DNA from: Massilia sp. 9096
GTDB lineage: Bacteria > Pseudomonadota > Gammaproteobacteria > Burkholderiales > Burkholderiaceae_D
Length of the DNA stretch: 64,000 bases
Reading direction: 5' to 3'
NCBI RefSeq assembly: GCF_000745265.1
Contig: NZ_JQNN01000001.1
Location: forward strand, 3,038,001-3,102,000
The translations under genes were made by a program, and so were the position numbers. This document shows, piece by piece, positions 26,875-35,399 of the stretch (its first letter is position 1; each line of letters starts with the position of its first letter). The notes under the pieces were generated by a model. The model ran no database searches, was not told the origin of the DNA, and worked only from the letters and a program-made list of their open reading frames with translations.

Positions 26875-28608
26875 ATGTTCGAACTGTTCACTCCCGGCCG
26901 CACCGGCCGCTCCTTCCTGGCCTCGACCCCGAACCGCTGGGACTGGGCGCTGCTGCCGATCGTGCTGGCCGTGCTGGCCGCGGTCGCCTATGGCGGCATG
27001 CAGATGGCGCGCCCGTTCACGCTCGGCCAGCCGACCCCGATCTCGCTCGACCCGAGCTACCTGCCCTACTACCTGCTGCGCACCATCCTGCGCATGTTCA
27101 CGGCGCTCGGCTGCGCGCTGCTGTTCACCTTCGCCTTCGCCGCGATCGCCTCGCGCTACCGCGCCGCCGAGAAGTTCATGATCCCGCTGCTGGACGTGCT
27201 GCAGTCGGTGCCGATCCTGGGCTTCCAGGCGATCGCGATCGCGCCTTTCATCGCCCTCTTCCCCGGCAACCTGCTGGGCGTCGAATGCGCGGCGATCTTC
27301 GCGATTTTTACATCGCAGGCGTGGAACATGGCGTTTTCGCTGTACCAGTCGATGAAGACGATTCCGCCCGAGCTGGGCGAGGCGGCGCGCGTGTTCCGCC
27401 TGTCGCCGTGGCAGCGCTTCTGGCGCCTGGAACTGCCGTACGCCATGCCGGCCCTGCTGTGGAACATGATGATGTCGATGTCGGGCGGCTGGTTCTTCCT
27501 GGTCGCGGCCGAGGCCATTTCCGTGGCCAACCAGGACATCAAGCTGCCGGGCATCGGCGCCTACATCGCGGTGGCGATCGACCAGAAGAGCGGGCGCGCC
27601 ATCGCCTGGGCGATCGGCGCCATGTTCGCCGGCATCCTGCTGTACGACCAGCTGTTCTTCCGCCCACTGCTGGCCTGGGCCGACAAATTCCGCTTCGAGG
27701 AATCGCAGGGCGACAGCGCCCAGCAATCCTGGCTGCTCGACTGGGGCCGGCGCAGCGTCTGGATGCGCGCGCTGACCGACCGCATGTGGGCCGCCGGCGC
27801 GCGTTCGCTCGGCTGGTTCAGCCTCAAGCCCGACAGCGACGCCGTGGCCGCGCCTGCGCCGCGGCGCCTGAACGTCAACCCGCGCCTGTGGGACCTGCTG
27901 TTCGGCGTCATCGCGCTGGCCGGCATCTGGCGCTTCGTGCTGTTCATCCACAGCCAGGTCGGCTGGGGCGAGGCGGCGCACGTGGTCGGCCTGGGCCTGA
28001 TCACGCTGGCGCGCGTGATGCTGCTGATCGCGCTGGCCTCGCTGATCTGGGTGCCGGTCGCGGTCTGGATCGGCCTGCGCCCGCGCTACGCGCAGAAGGT
28101 GCAGGCGCTGGCGCAGTTCCTGGCGGCCTTCCCGGTCAACCTGATGTTTCCGCTGGTGGTCTACGCGCTGGTGCACGCGCACCTGTCGCCCAACGTCTGG
28201 CTCAGCCCCCTGATGGTGTTTGGCACCCAGTGGTACATCCTGTTCAACGTGGTGGCCGGCGCCTCGACGCTGCCGACCGAGCTGCGCCTGGCGGCCGACA
28301 ACCTCGGCCTGACCGGCTGGCTGAAATGGAAGCGCGTGTACCTGCCGGCGGTGTTCCCGAGTTTCGTCACCGGCGCGATCACCGCCAGCGGCGGCTCCTG
28401 GAACGCCAGCATCGTCGCCGAGTACGTCACCTGGGGCAAGACCACGCTGGTGGCCGATGGCCTGGGCAGCTACATCAAGCAGATGACCGATGCCGGCGAC
28501 TTTCATCGCATCGCGCTCGGGATCGCGGTGATGTGCGTGTTCGTGATGGTGTTGAACCGGTTCTTCTGGCGTAAGCTTTACTTGTTGGCCGAAGACCGCA
28601 GCCGTTGA
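26875..28608 (+). CDS. ABC importer permease with two fused transmembrane domains (NitT/TauT-like)
   Basis: A 577-residue protein carrying two binding-protein-dependent permease domains in one chain. Each has an EAA loop: PPELGEAARVFRLSPWQRFW (about 162-181) and PTELRLAADNLGLTGWLKWK (about 463-482). Each half has five or six hydrophobic helices, with a soluble linker near 275-335. Fusion of both halves means one polypeptide pairs with two copies of the ATPase. An AAGGAAG site precedes the ATG. It lies between the porin and the ATPase gene. No substrate-binding protein is encoded nearby. Confidence 0.9.
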   Translation: MFELFTPGRTGRSFLASTPNRWDWALLPIVLAVLAAVAYGGMQMARPFTLGQPTPISLDPSYLPYYLLRTILRMFTALGCALLFTFAFAAIASRYRAAEKFMIPLLDVLQSVPILGFQAIAIAPFIALFPGNLLGVECAAIFAIFTSQAWNMAFSLYQSMKTIPPELGEAARVFRLSPWQRFWRLELPYAMPALLWNMMMSMSGGWFFLVAAEAISVANQDIKLPGIGAYIAVAIDQKSGRAIAWAIGAMFAGILLYDQLFFRPLLAWADKFRFEESQGDSAQQSWLLDWGRRSVWMRALTDRMWAAGARSLGWFSLKPDSDAVAAPAPRRLNVNPRLWDLLFGVIALAGIWRFVLFIHSQVGWGEAAHVVGLGLITLARVMLLIALASLIWVPVAVWIGLRPRYAQKVQALAQFLAAFPVNLMFPLVVYALVHAHLSPNVWLSPLMVFGTQWYILFNVVAGASTLPTELRLAADNLGLTGWLKWKRVYLPAVFPSFVTGAITASGGSWNASIVAEYVTWGKTTLVADGLGSYIKQMTDAGDFHRIALGIAVMCVFVMVLNRFFWRKLYLLAEDRSR

Positions 28609-28627
28609 TCAGATTAAGGAGCTTGAC

Positions 28628-29941
28628 ATGGAAAACAACAAATTGATCGACCTGCGCGGCGTCAGCAAATCCTTCCGCAGCCCGGACGGCTCGCCACGCA
28701 CGGTGCTGGAAGGCGTCGACTTCGCGCTGGCAGAAGGCGAGATCGTGGCCCTGCTCGGCAAGTCCGGCTCGGGCAAGTCGACGCTGCTGCGCATCATCGC
28801 CGGCCTGGCCCAGGCCGACGCCGGCATGACGCACTACCGCGGCCGCCCGATCCGCGGCCCGGTGTCCGGCATCGCCATGGTGTTCCAGTCGTTCGCGCTG
28901 TTCCCGTGGCTGACCGTGCAGCAGAACGTCGAACTCGGGCTGGAAGCGCAAGGCGTCGCGCCCGAGCAGCGCCGCGAACGCGCCGACGCCATGCTCGAGC
29001 TGATCGGCCTGGCCGGCTTCGGCGGCGCGCTGCCGCGCGAACTGTCGGGCGGCATGCGCCAGCGCGTGGGCATCGCGCGCGCGCTCGTGACCAACCCCGA
29101 CGTGCTGCTGATGGACGAGGCGTTTTCGGCGCTCGACGTGCTGACCGGCGAGACGCTGCGCAACGACATCCTCGAACTGTGGGACGACAGCCGGATCCCG
29201 ACCAAGGGCATCCTGATCGTCTCGCACAACATCGAGGAAGCGGTGATGATGGCCGACCGCATCATCATCCTGTCGAGCGACCCGGGCCGCATTCGCAATG
29301 AAATCAAGATCGGCCTGCCGCGCCCGCGCGACGCCGATTCGCCGGCGGTGCGCGCACTGATCGACGAGGTGTACGGCCTGATGACGATGCGCGCGGCGCC
29401 GGCCCCGGTGCCGGGCGTGCCGGGGGTGCCGGCTGCCGCGCGGGTCGACTACCGCCTGCCGGACACCGACGTGGCGCGCATCGAGGCCGTGCTCGACCTG
29501 CTGGCGGCCAGCCCGTACGACGGCCGCGCCGACCTGCCGCAGCTGTCCGAGGACACCGAACTGCCCGACGAGGAGCTGTTCCCGGCCTACGAGGCGATGG
29601 TACTGCTCGGCCTGGCCCACGTCGAACGCGGCGACATCGCCTTGAGCGCGCTCGGACGGCGCTATGCCGAGGCCGAGCACACGCTGCGTCAGACCATGTT
29701 CGGCCAGCAGCTGCTCGAACACGTCCCGCTGGTGGCGCGCATCCGCCAGCAGCTCGAGGACGAGCCCAACGGCGCGCTGCCGGAAGAGCCGTTCCTGGAA
29801 CTGCTGGAAGAAAGCATGGAGGCCGAGGAAGCCAAGCGCATGCTGGAAGTGGCGATCGAGTGGGGCCGCTTCGGCGAGGTGTACGAGTACGATTACCACA
29901 CCGGGCGCTTGAACCTGCCGGAGCCGGAGCAGGAGACCTGA
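28628..29941 (+). CDS. ABC importer ATPase with AAA-associated C-terminal domain (NitT/TauT-like)
   Basis: A 437-residue ATPase. The nucleotide-binding domain (about 1-260) has Walker A GKSGSGKST, Q-loop MVFQSFALFPWL, signature LSGGMRQRVGIARAL, Walker B VLLMDEAFSALD and switch His in IVSHNIEEAV. After a Pro-rich linker (PAPVPGVPGVPAAARV) comes a helical AAA-associated domain (about 285-430) typical of a nitrate/sulfonate-like ATPase subgroup, probably regulatory. The cytoplasmic subunit drives the fused permease. It is the last gene of the three-gene unit and converges on DoxX with 16 bases between. Confidence 0.93.
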   Translation: MENNKLIDLRGVSKSFRSPDGSPRTVLEGVDFALAEGEIVALLGKSGSGKSTLLRIIAGLAQADAGMTHYRGRPIRGPVSGIAMVFQSFALFPWLTVQQNVELGLEAQGVAPEQRRERADAMLELIGLAGFGGALPRELSGGMRQRVGIARALVTNPDVLLMDEAFSALDVLTGETLRNDILELWDDSRIPTKGILIVSHNIEEAVMMADRIIILSSDPGRIRNEIKIGLPRPRDADSPAVRALIDEVYGLMTMRAAPAPVPGVPGVPAAARVDYRLPDTDVARIEAVLDLLAASPYDGRADLPQLSEDTELPDEELFPAYEAMVLLGLAHVERGDIALSALGRRYAEAEHTLRQTMFGQQLLEHVPLVARIRQQLEDEPNGALPEEPFLELLEESMEAEEAKRMLEVAIEWGRFGEVYEYDYHTGRLNLPEPEQET

Positions 29942-29957
29942 CGCGGCTGCTGGCACT

Positions 29958-30404
29958 TCAGGCCCGGCGGCGCGGCCGCCAGGTGCTCCACCCGATCAGC
30001 CACAGCAGCGCCGCCTGGATCGGCAGGCGCAGCCACAGCGCCCACAGCGGCACGTGGAACAGTTCCGGCCGTTGCAGCATGTAGATGTGGGCCGGCGTCA
30101 CCGCCAGGGTCAGCAGGACCAGGCCGACGCCGGCGGCACGGCGCGCCCACGGCAGCAGGATACCGGCCGCGCCGAGCAGTTCGAACACGCCGCTGACCCA
30201 TACCGCCGCCACCGGCCAGGGAATATAAGGCGGCACGATGGTCGCTTCGAGCGCGGTGGCGGCGAAATGCATGATCCCGCCCGCGAAGAACCAGACGAAC
30301 ACGATTCCCAGGCCGAGCAGCTGGCCGTTGCCGACCTGGCGCGTGCGCCAGGCATCGCGCCAGCTCGGCCAGCCCGGCCAGCTGGGCCCGCCCGGTGCGC
30401 TCAT
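29958..30404 (-). CDS. DoxX-like small membrane protein
   Basis: A 148-residue protein with four hydrophobic segments (about 27-47, 60-80, 85-104, 120-140). DoxX-family features are GGIMHF near the first helix, [17 protein letters not shown] and [12 protein letters not shown]. DoxX-like proteins are poorly defined inner-membrane proteins linked to redox or sulfur chemistry. Its start overlaps the rph stop by four bases (ATGA), so it is translated behind rph. A later start near the first helix is possible because the first 20 residues are low in complexity. Confidence 0.75.
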   Translation of the reverse strand: MSAPGGPSWPGWPSWRDAWRTRQVGNGQLLGLGIVFVWFFAGGIMHFAATALEATIVPPYIPWPVAAVWVSGVFELLGAAGILLPWARRAAGVGLVLLTLAVTPAHIYMLQRPELFHVPLWALWLRLPIQAALLWLIGWSTWRPRRRA

Positions 30405-31147
30405 GCGCCGGCCAGGTCCAGCGCACCCTTCTGCAGCGCCACCAGCTCGCGGATGCCCTTGTCGGCCAGGTCCAGCAGCCGGTTCATGCCGGCGCGGTCG
30501 AACGCCGCGCCCTCGGCCGTGCCCTGCACCTCGACGAAACTGCCGTGCTCGGTCATCACCACGTTCATGTCGGTGTCGCAGCCGGAATCCTCGACGTAGT
30601 CCAGGTCCAGCACCGGCACGCCGTCCACTACGCCGACCGAGATCGCCGCGACGAAGTGCCGCACCGGCACCGCGGCGATCGCGCCGCGCGCCACCAGGCG
30701 CGAGAACGCGTCATACGCGGCGACCATGGCGCCGGTGATCGACGCGGTGCGGGTGCCGCCGTCGGCCTGGATCACGTCGCAATCCAGGTGCAGGGTGCGC
30801 TCGCCGAAGGCTTCCAGGTCGAACGCCGCGCGCAGCGAGCGGCCGATCAGGCGCTGGATCTCCTGGGTGCGGCCGGACTGCTTGCCGCGCGCCGCCTCGC
30901 GGTCCATGCGGCTGTGGGTGGAACGCGGCAGCATGCCGTATTCGGCGGTCAGCCAGCCCTGCCCTTTGCCCTTCAAGAAGCCCGGCACCTTGTCTTCGAT
31001 GCTGGCGGTGCAGATCACCTTGGTGTCGCCGCATTCGATCAGCACCGAGCCCTCGGCGTGCTTGGTGTAGTGGCGGGTGATGCGAATGGCGCGCAGCTGG
31101 TCGTCGGCGCGGCCGCTCGGGCGCGCATGGGTTTGACTGACGGTCAT
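30401..31147 (-). CDS. rph: Ribonuclease PH
   Basis: A 248-residue phosphorolytic exoribonuclease, full length. Conserved features include [49 protein letters not shown], the phosphate-binding [15 protein letters not shown] and [16 protein letters not shown]. It trims the 3' ends of tRNA precursors using phosphate. It is followed by a DoxX gene where rdgB would be expected in many relatives, and preceded by the PP2C gene after 30 bases. Confidence 0.95.
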   Translation of the reverse strand: MTVSQTHARPSGRADDQLRAIRITRHYTKHAEGSVLIECGDTKVICTASIEDKVPGFLKGKGQGWLTAEYGMLPRSTHSRMDREAARGKQSGRTQEIQRLIGRSLRAAFDLEAFGERTLHLDCDVIQADGGTRTASITGAMVAAYDAFSRLVARGAIAAVPVRHFVAAISVGVVDGVPVLDLDYVEDSGCDTDMNVVMTEHGSFVEVQGTAEGAAFDRAGMNRLLDLADKGIRELVALQKGALDLAGA

Positions 31148-31177
31148 GAAGATCCTTGGTTGGGTAAATCGAATAAA

Positions 31178-32098
31178 CTATTTGAGCAGTTGCGACGACT
31201 TCTCGATCGCCTGGTTGATCTCGGCGATCGCTTTTTCGATGTCGTCTTCGTCGAACGGGTCGGTGTCCGAGTCGGCGCCGGACAGGCGCGTCGTCACCTC
31301 GCCCTCGGTCAGCATCTGGGTGGAGACGATGCTGGCGTCGCCGGCGTCAAGCGTGGCGCCGGCGCCCTGCCACTGGATCGCCAGCGCGGTGGTGTTGTCG
31401 GCGCGGCTGCCGGCGATCGCGGTGGCCATGGCGATCATGTCCGGCACCGCCTGCACGATCGTGTGGGTCGAGAGCTGGTGCACGATCTCGCTGTCGGGCA
31501 GCACGCCCCACAGGCCGTCGGAGCACAGCAGCAGCACGTCGCCGGGCTCCAGGCTGGACTGGCGCGACAGCTCGACCCTGGGCGGCATCGACGCCCCCAG
31601 GCAGTTGTACAGCTTGTTGCGGTCGGGGTGGGTATTGCGTTCGGACTCGTGGGCCTGGCCCTTGGCGATCAGGTGTTCGAGGTGCGAGTGGTCGCGCGTG
31701 CGCGCCAGGATCTGGCCGCGCCGCAGCCAGTACAGGCGCGAATCGCCGCAGTGCGCCCACACCGCGCAGTTGTGCTGCACCAGGCAGGCGACGATGGTGG
31801 TGCGCGGCGACTCGGGCAGTGCGCGCTCGCGCGTGTAGCGCCGGATCGCATCGTGCGCCGCCTCGAAGGCTTCCTGCAGGAAGCGCTCGGGCTTTTTCAC
31901 GTACGGCGCGGCCTGGGCGCGAAACAGCGCCGACATGGTCTGCAGCGCCAGCGTGGCCGCGACTTCGCCGCGCGCGTGCCCGCCCATGCCGTCCGCCAGC
32001 ACCAGCAGCAGCGCGTCGCGCGTGTAGCTGTAGCCCATGCGGTCCTGGTTGACCTTGCGTCCGCCGATCTGGCTTTGCTGGTAGACGGAAAACTGCAT
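31178..32098 (-). CDS. PP2C-family protein phosphatase
   Basis: A 306-residue PPM/PP2C phosphatase. Metal-binding motifs are visible: NQDRMG (Asp19), LADGMGGH (Asp36), CGDSRLYWLRRG, LLCSDGLWG and GSRADNTTALAI. It hydrolyses phospho-Ser/Thr and is cytoplasmic, with no membrane segment. It lies 20 bases after a Ser/Thr kinase gene, so the two form a reversible phosphorylation pair. The C-terminal 60 residues, rich in Asp, Glu and Ser, are extra to the catalytic core. Confidence 0.9.
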   Translation of the reverse strand: MQFSVYQQSQIGGRKVNQDRMGYSYTRDALLLVLADGMGGHARGEVAATLALQTMSALFRAQAAPYVKKPERFLQEAFEAAHDAIRRYTRERALPESPRTTIVACLVQHNCAVWAHCGDSRLYWLRRGQILARTRDHSHLEHLIAKGQAHESERNTHPDRNKLYNCLGASMPPRVELSRQSSLEPGDVLLLCSDGLWGVLPDSEIVHQLSTHTIVQAVPDMIAMATAIAGSRADNTTALAIQWQGAGATLDAGDASIVSTQMLTEGEVTTRLSGADSDTDPFDEDDIEKAIAEINQAIEKSSQLLK

Positions 32099-32118
32099 TG
32101 CTGTCCTTTTCGTTCGTT

Positions 32119-33177
32119 TCAGGCCCGGCGCTTGAAGGCGCCGAGGCGTTCGACCAGTCCGCGCCAGCCGGAGGACGCGCGCGCTTGCTCCGGCTGCGCC
32201 GGCGCATCCTTGTCATTCTCGCCGGCGCCGCCTTTGCGCGCTCCCTTGCTGCCGCTTGTGCTGGTGTTTCTGCTGCCGGCGGCAAGCGCCTGCAGGCTTT
32301 TCTGCACCGCGAACACGCTTTGCGGACGCGCCAGCGGATCGAGCGCCAGGCAGGCCCCGACCAGTTCGACCAGGGCGCTCGAGTACGCGCCGCCGGCGGC
32401 CAGCTGGGCCAGGCGCGGCGTCATCGGGTCGGCGCCGTTGTCCGGTTTGCGCGCATTGGCCGGCGTCGGCGGGGCGCCGGTCATGCAGGCATACACGGCC
32501 GCGCCGATGCTGTAGATGTCGGTCCACGGTCCCAGCGGCTGGCCTTTCGCATACAGCTCGGGCGCCGCGAAGCCGGGGGTGTACATCGGCGCCAGCGTCG
32601 GGATGTCGCTGTTGAGGGTCTGGCGCGCGGCGCCGAAGTCGAGCAGGATCGGCGTGCCATCCAGGCGCAGGTAGATGTTGGCCGGCTTCAGGTCCAGGTG
32701 CAGCAGCTTGTTGGCGTGGACCTCGCGCAGGCCCGCGCACACGCCCGCGAACGCCTGCTGGATGAAGCCCTCGGGCACGCGGGCGCCGCGCGCCGCCTGG
32801 CGGCCGATGTGTTCCTGCAGCGAGTGGCCCGATTCGTAGGCCATCACCATGTACACGGTATCGTTGCCGCGAAAGAAATTCTGCACCCGCACCACGTTCG
32901 GGTGGACGATGCGCGCCAGCGCCCTGCCCTCTTCGAAAAAGCACTTCAGGCCGATGCGGAACACCGGCAAATTCGTCTTGGAAATGCTGGGCGCCAGCTC
33001 GCCGGGCTGGCGCAGCGCGAGGGCGCTGGGCAGGTATTCCTTGATGGCGACCGCATTGCCTTCGCCGTCATATGCTAAATAAACAATACTGAACCCACCG
33101 GACGCAATTTTCTTTACAATGCGATATCCGCCAATTTCCAGCCCATCGGGCAGGGGCGCGTTATTTTGTGCAGCCAT
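32119..33177 (-). CDS. Hanks-type Ser/Thr protein kinase
   Basis: A 352-residue kinase. The catalytic domain is about 15-285, with glycine loop IASGGFSIVY, ATP lysine VAIKEYLP (Lys46), catalytic loop LHLDLKPANIYL (Asp162, with HLD in place of HRD), DFGAAR (Asp180) and the substrate region PGFAAPEL. The C-terminal 60 residues are low-complexity and basic, and there is no transmembrane helix, unlike PknB. An upstream ATG at 33198 would add seven residues. It is upstream of its phosphatase partner and divergent from yicC. Confidence 0.88.
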   Translation of the reverse strand: MAAQNNAPLPDGLEIGGYRIVKKIASGGFSIVYLAYDGEGNAVAIKEYLPSALALRQPGELAPSISKTNLPVFRIGLKCFFEEGRALARIVHPNVVRVQNFFRGNDTVYMVMAYESGHSLQEHIGRQAARGARVPEGFIQQAFAGVCAGLREVHANKLLHLDLKPANIYLRLDGTPILLDFGAARQTLNSDIPTLAPMYTPGFAAPELYAKGQPLGPWTDIYSIGAAVYACMTGAPPTPANARKPDNGADPMTPRLAQLAAGGAYSSALVELVGACLALDPLARPQSVFAVQKSLQALAAGSRNTSTSGSKGARKGGAGENDKDAPAQPEQARASSGWRGLVERLGAFKRRA

Positions 33178-33282
33178 GTGGGAAGTATTCCTTGTCAAAC
33201 ACGGCGATTGTGTGGATAAATCTGCGCTTTGTAAAGAATAAGGGAAGCCTCTGGACAGGCTTGCCGGAAACCGGGGACTCCA

Positions 33283-34185
33283 TTGAGCATTTCTAGCATG
33301 ACAGGTTATGCGGTCGCCACCAGCGAAGGCGCTGCGGGCACGTTGACGATCGAGATCAAAAGCGTGAATTCACGCTTCCTCGACCTCCAGTTCCGCATCA
33401 ACGACGAACTGCGCGCGCTGGAACCGGACCTGCGCGCGGCGATCATGGGCGCGATCACGCGCGGCAAGGTCGAGGTTCGCCTGTCGTTCGGGCGCAAGGC
33501 GAGCACCGGCTCGCAGGCGCTCAACCAGGATCTGCTGGCCGACCTGGCGCGGCTGCAGACCGAGGTGACCCGCCACTTCGTCTCGGCGCCGCTGATGACT
33601 GTTGCGGAGTTGCTGCGCTGGCCCGGCGTCGTCGAGGAAGCGCAGATCGGCCAGGAATCGCTGCAAACCGACGTTGCCGCGCTGACCGCCAAGACCATCG
33701 CCGCTTTCGTCGACAGCCGCCAGCGCGAAGGCGCGGCCCTGGCCACGATGCTGCTGTCGCGCATTGATTCGATGGAAGCGATCGTCAAGCGCATCACGCC
33801 GCTGATCCCGCAAGTCATCGCGCAATTCCAGCAAAAGGCGATCGAGCGGATGCAGGACGCCCTCGGCCTGGCCGGCCACGGCAATCCGCAGGTGCTGACG
33901 CGCCAGGAAGTATTCGAGCGCATTCGCCAGGAAGTCACGCTGTACGGCATTCGCATCGACGTCTCGGAAGAATTGTCGCGCCTGTCCGCGCACCTGAACG
34001 AGACCCGCCACATCCTGAAAAAAGGCGGCCAGGTCGGCAAGCGCCTCGACTTCATGATGCAGGAACTGAACCGCGAAGCCAATACGCTGGGCGCCAAGGC
34101 GTCGGTCAAGGAACTGGCGGACGCGTCGATGGAGCTCAAGCTTTTGATTGAGCAAATGCGCGAGCAGGTTCAGAATCTCGAATAA
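33283..34185 (+). CDS. yicC: YicC-family endoribonuclease
   Basis: A 300-residue YicC protein starting at TTG 33283. That start gives MSISSMTGYA, matching the family N-terminus (SMTGY/F), and GGGGA lies just upstream; ATG 33298 would cut off the conserved SM. Features are SVNSRFLDLQFRI, RGKVEVRLSF and the C-terminal GKRLDFMMQELNREANTLGAKA. YicC family proteins are RNA-degrading enzymes acting on small RNAs. It heads the conserved yicC-gmk-rpoZ-spoT order. Confidence 0.92.
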   Translation: MSISSMTGYAVATSEGAAGTLTIEIKSVNSRFLDLQFRINDELRALEPDLRAAIMGAITRGKVEVRLSFGRKASTGSQALNQDLLADLARLQTEVTRHFVSAPLMTVAELLRWPGVVEEAQIGQESLQTDVAALTAKTIAAFVDSRQREGAALATMLLSRIDSMEAIVKRITPLIPQVIAQFQQKAIERMQDALGLAGHGNPQVLTRQEVFERIRQEVTLYGIRIDVSEELSRLSAHLNETRHILKKGGQVGKRLDFMMQELNREANTLGAKASVKELADASMELKLLIEQMREQVQNLE

Positions 34186-34224
34186 TTATTGACGCCAGGT
34201 CGCCGTACTAACCCAGTCGTACCG

Positions 34225-34255
34225 AACGCGTGCACAGCCCGGCTGTTCACGCGTT
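34225..34255 (+). terminator. Hairpin between yicC and gmk
   Basis: AACGCGTG (34225-34232) pairs with CACGCGTT (34248-34255). The stem continues inward as ACAGC/GCTGT (34234-34238 and 34242-34246) across one mismatch, around a CCG loop. The stem is about 13 pairs, followed by TCATGTTTATC rather than a clean T-run. It may weaken read-through or stabilise the yicC message; full termination is doubtful. Confidence 0.45.
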
Positions 34256-34309
34256 TCATGTTTATCGAACCAACGTTTAGCGAACCAACAAAGTAGCAAA
34301 GGAATTAAC

Positions 34310-34954
34310 ATGCTCCCCACCGCCTTCTCCGGCAGCCTGTTCGTCGTCGCCGCCCCGTCGGGCGCCGGCAAGTCGACCCTGGTCAATGCGCTGCTCAAGC
34401 AGGAACCGGGCATCAAGCTGTCGATCTCGACCACGACGCGTCCGCCGCGCCCGGGCGAACAGGATGGCCGCGAATACCACTTCACCACCGCCGAAGACTT
34501 CGTGGCGCGCGCCGACCGCGGCGAATTCCTGGAATGGGCCGAGGTGCACGGCAATTACTACGGCACCAGCCGCCTGAGCGTGGAACAGGAGATGAAGACC
34601 GGCACCGACATCCTGCTGGAAATCGACTGGCAGGGCGCGCGCCAGGTGAAGAAGCAATTTCCGGCCGCGGCCGGCATCTTCATCCTGCCACCGTCGATCG
34701 AGGCATTGGAAGAGCGTTTGAACAAGCGCGGCACGGACGAACCGCACATCATCACGCGACGTTTGCTGGCAGCGGGCGGCGAGATCGCTCACGCTCCCGA
34801 GTTCGAGTATGCTATCATCAACGAAGAATTTAACGTTGCCCTGTCGGAACTCCAGGCGATCGTCAAAGCGACCCGCCTGCGCTTTGCCCAACAAGCCGCG
34901 CGCAACGCATCGCTGTTTGCCCAGTTGGGAATCCACGTACACCAGCAATCCTGA
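34310..34954 (+). CDS. gmk: Guanylate kinase
   Basis: A 214-residue enzyme with P-loop [14 protein letters not shown] (Lys21), GMP-binding [19 protein letters not shown] and [23 protein letters not shown] and the lid segment [13 protein letters not shown] follow. It converts GMP to GDP with ATP, feeding GTP and (p)ppGpp pools; spoT lies downstream. The 124-base gap before it is more AT-rich and contains a hairpin and AAAGGAA before the ATG. Confidence 0.96.
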   Translation: MLPTAFSGSLFVVAAPSGAGKSTLVNALLKQEPGIKLSISTTTRPPRPGEQDGREYHFTTAEDFVARADRGEFLEWAEVHGNYYGTSRLSVEQEMKTGTDILLEIDWQGARQVKKQFPAAAGIFILPPSIEALEERLNKRGTDEPHIITRRLLAAGGEIAHAPEFEYAIINEEFNVALSELQAIVKATRLRFAQQAARNASLFAQLGIHVHQQS

Positions 34955-34997
34955 CCTGCTCCGGCAGGCGTCAGCTATTTTTATTTAGGAGTAGACC

Positions 34998-35201
34998 ATG
35001 GCCCGCATCACCATCGAAGATTGCCTGAAGACCGTCCCGAACCGTTTCCAGCTGACCCTGGCCGCCACTTACCGCGCGCGCCAGCTGCTGCAGGGTCACA
35101 CCCCGAAAGTCGAAGCCAAGGACAAGCCGACCGTCGTCGCGCTGCGCGAAATCGCCGCGGGCAAAGTTGGCCTGGAGATGCTCAAAAAGGTCCCGATGTA
35201 A
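34998..35201 (+). CDS. rpoZ: RNA polymerase omega subunit
   Basis: A 67-residue protein of normal length with the omega signature [19 protein letters not shown], then [11 protein letters not shown] and [13 protein letters not shown]. It assists assembly of the beta-prime subunit and forms one ppGpp-binding site on RNA polymerase. It lies between gmk and spoT in the usual order. AGGAG is 7 bases before the ATG. Confidence 0.97.
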   Translation: MARITIEDCLKTVPNRFQLTLAATYRARQLLQGHTPKVEAKDKPTVVALREIAAGKVGLEMLKKVPM

Positions 35202-35239
35202 GTCGGAAATCCGATAAACCTACTGCGCGTTGCACTGTC

Positions 35240-35285
35240 GGTTGGCGATGCTCGCTGTACATTCGTACAGCTGCGCTTCTCAACC
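35240..35285. repeat. Palindromic intergenic element after rpoZ
   Basis: GCTGTAC (35254-35260) and GTACAGC (35265-35271) form a perfect stem around ATTC, with GGTTG (35240-35244) and CAACC (35281-35285) as an outer pair. The 198-base gap between rpoZ and spoT has no other gene. Its look is that of a dispersed intergenic palindrome rather than a terminator, as no T-run follows. Only one copy was seen in this window. Confidence 0.4.
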
Positions 35286-35399
35286 AACATTGCGGCCGCT
35301 CGCTACGGTTTCTCGAATTTCCTTGCGCCTGAGTTAGTCAATCCGTGGTTTGCTTCGAATCTGTTATGCTGTCCTAAACAGCGGCTGATTTTTAAGCAT

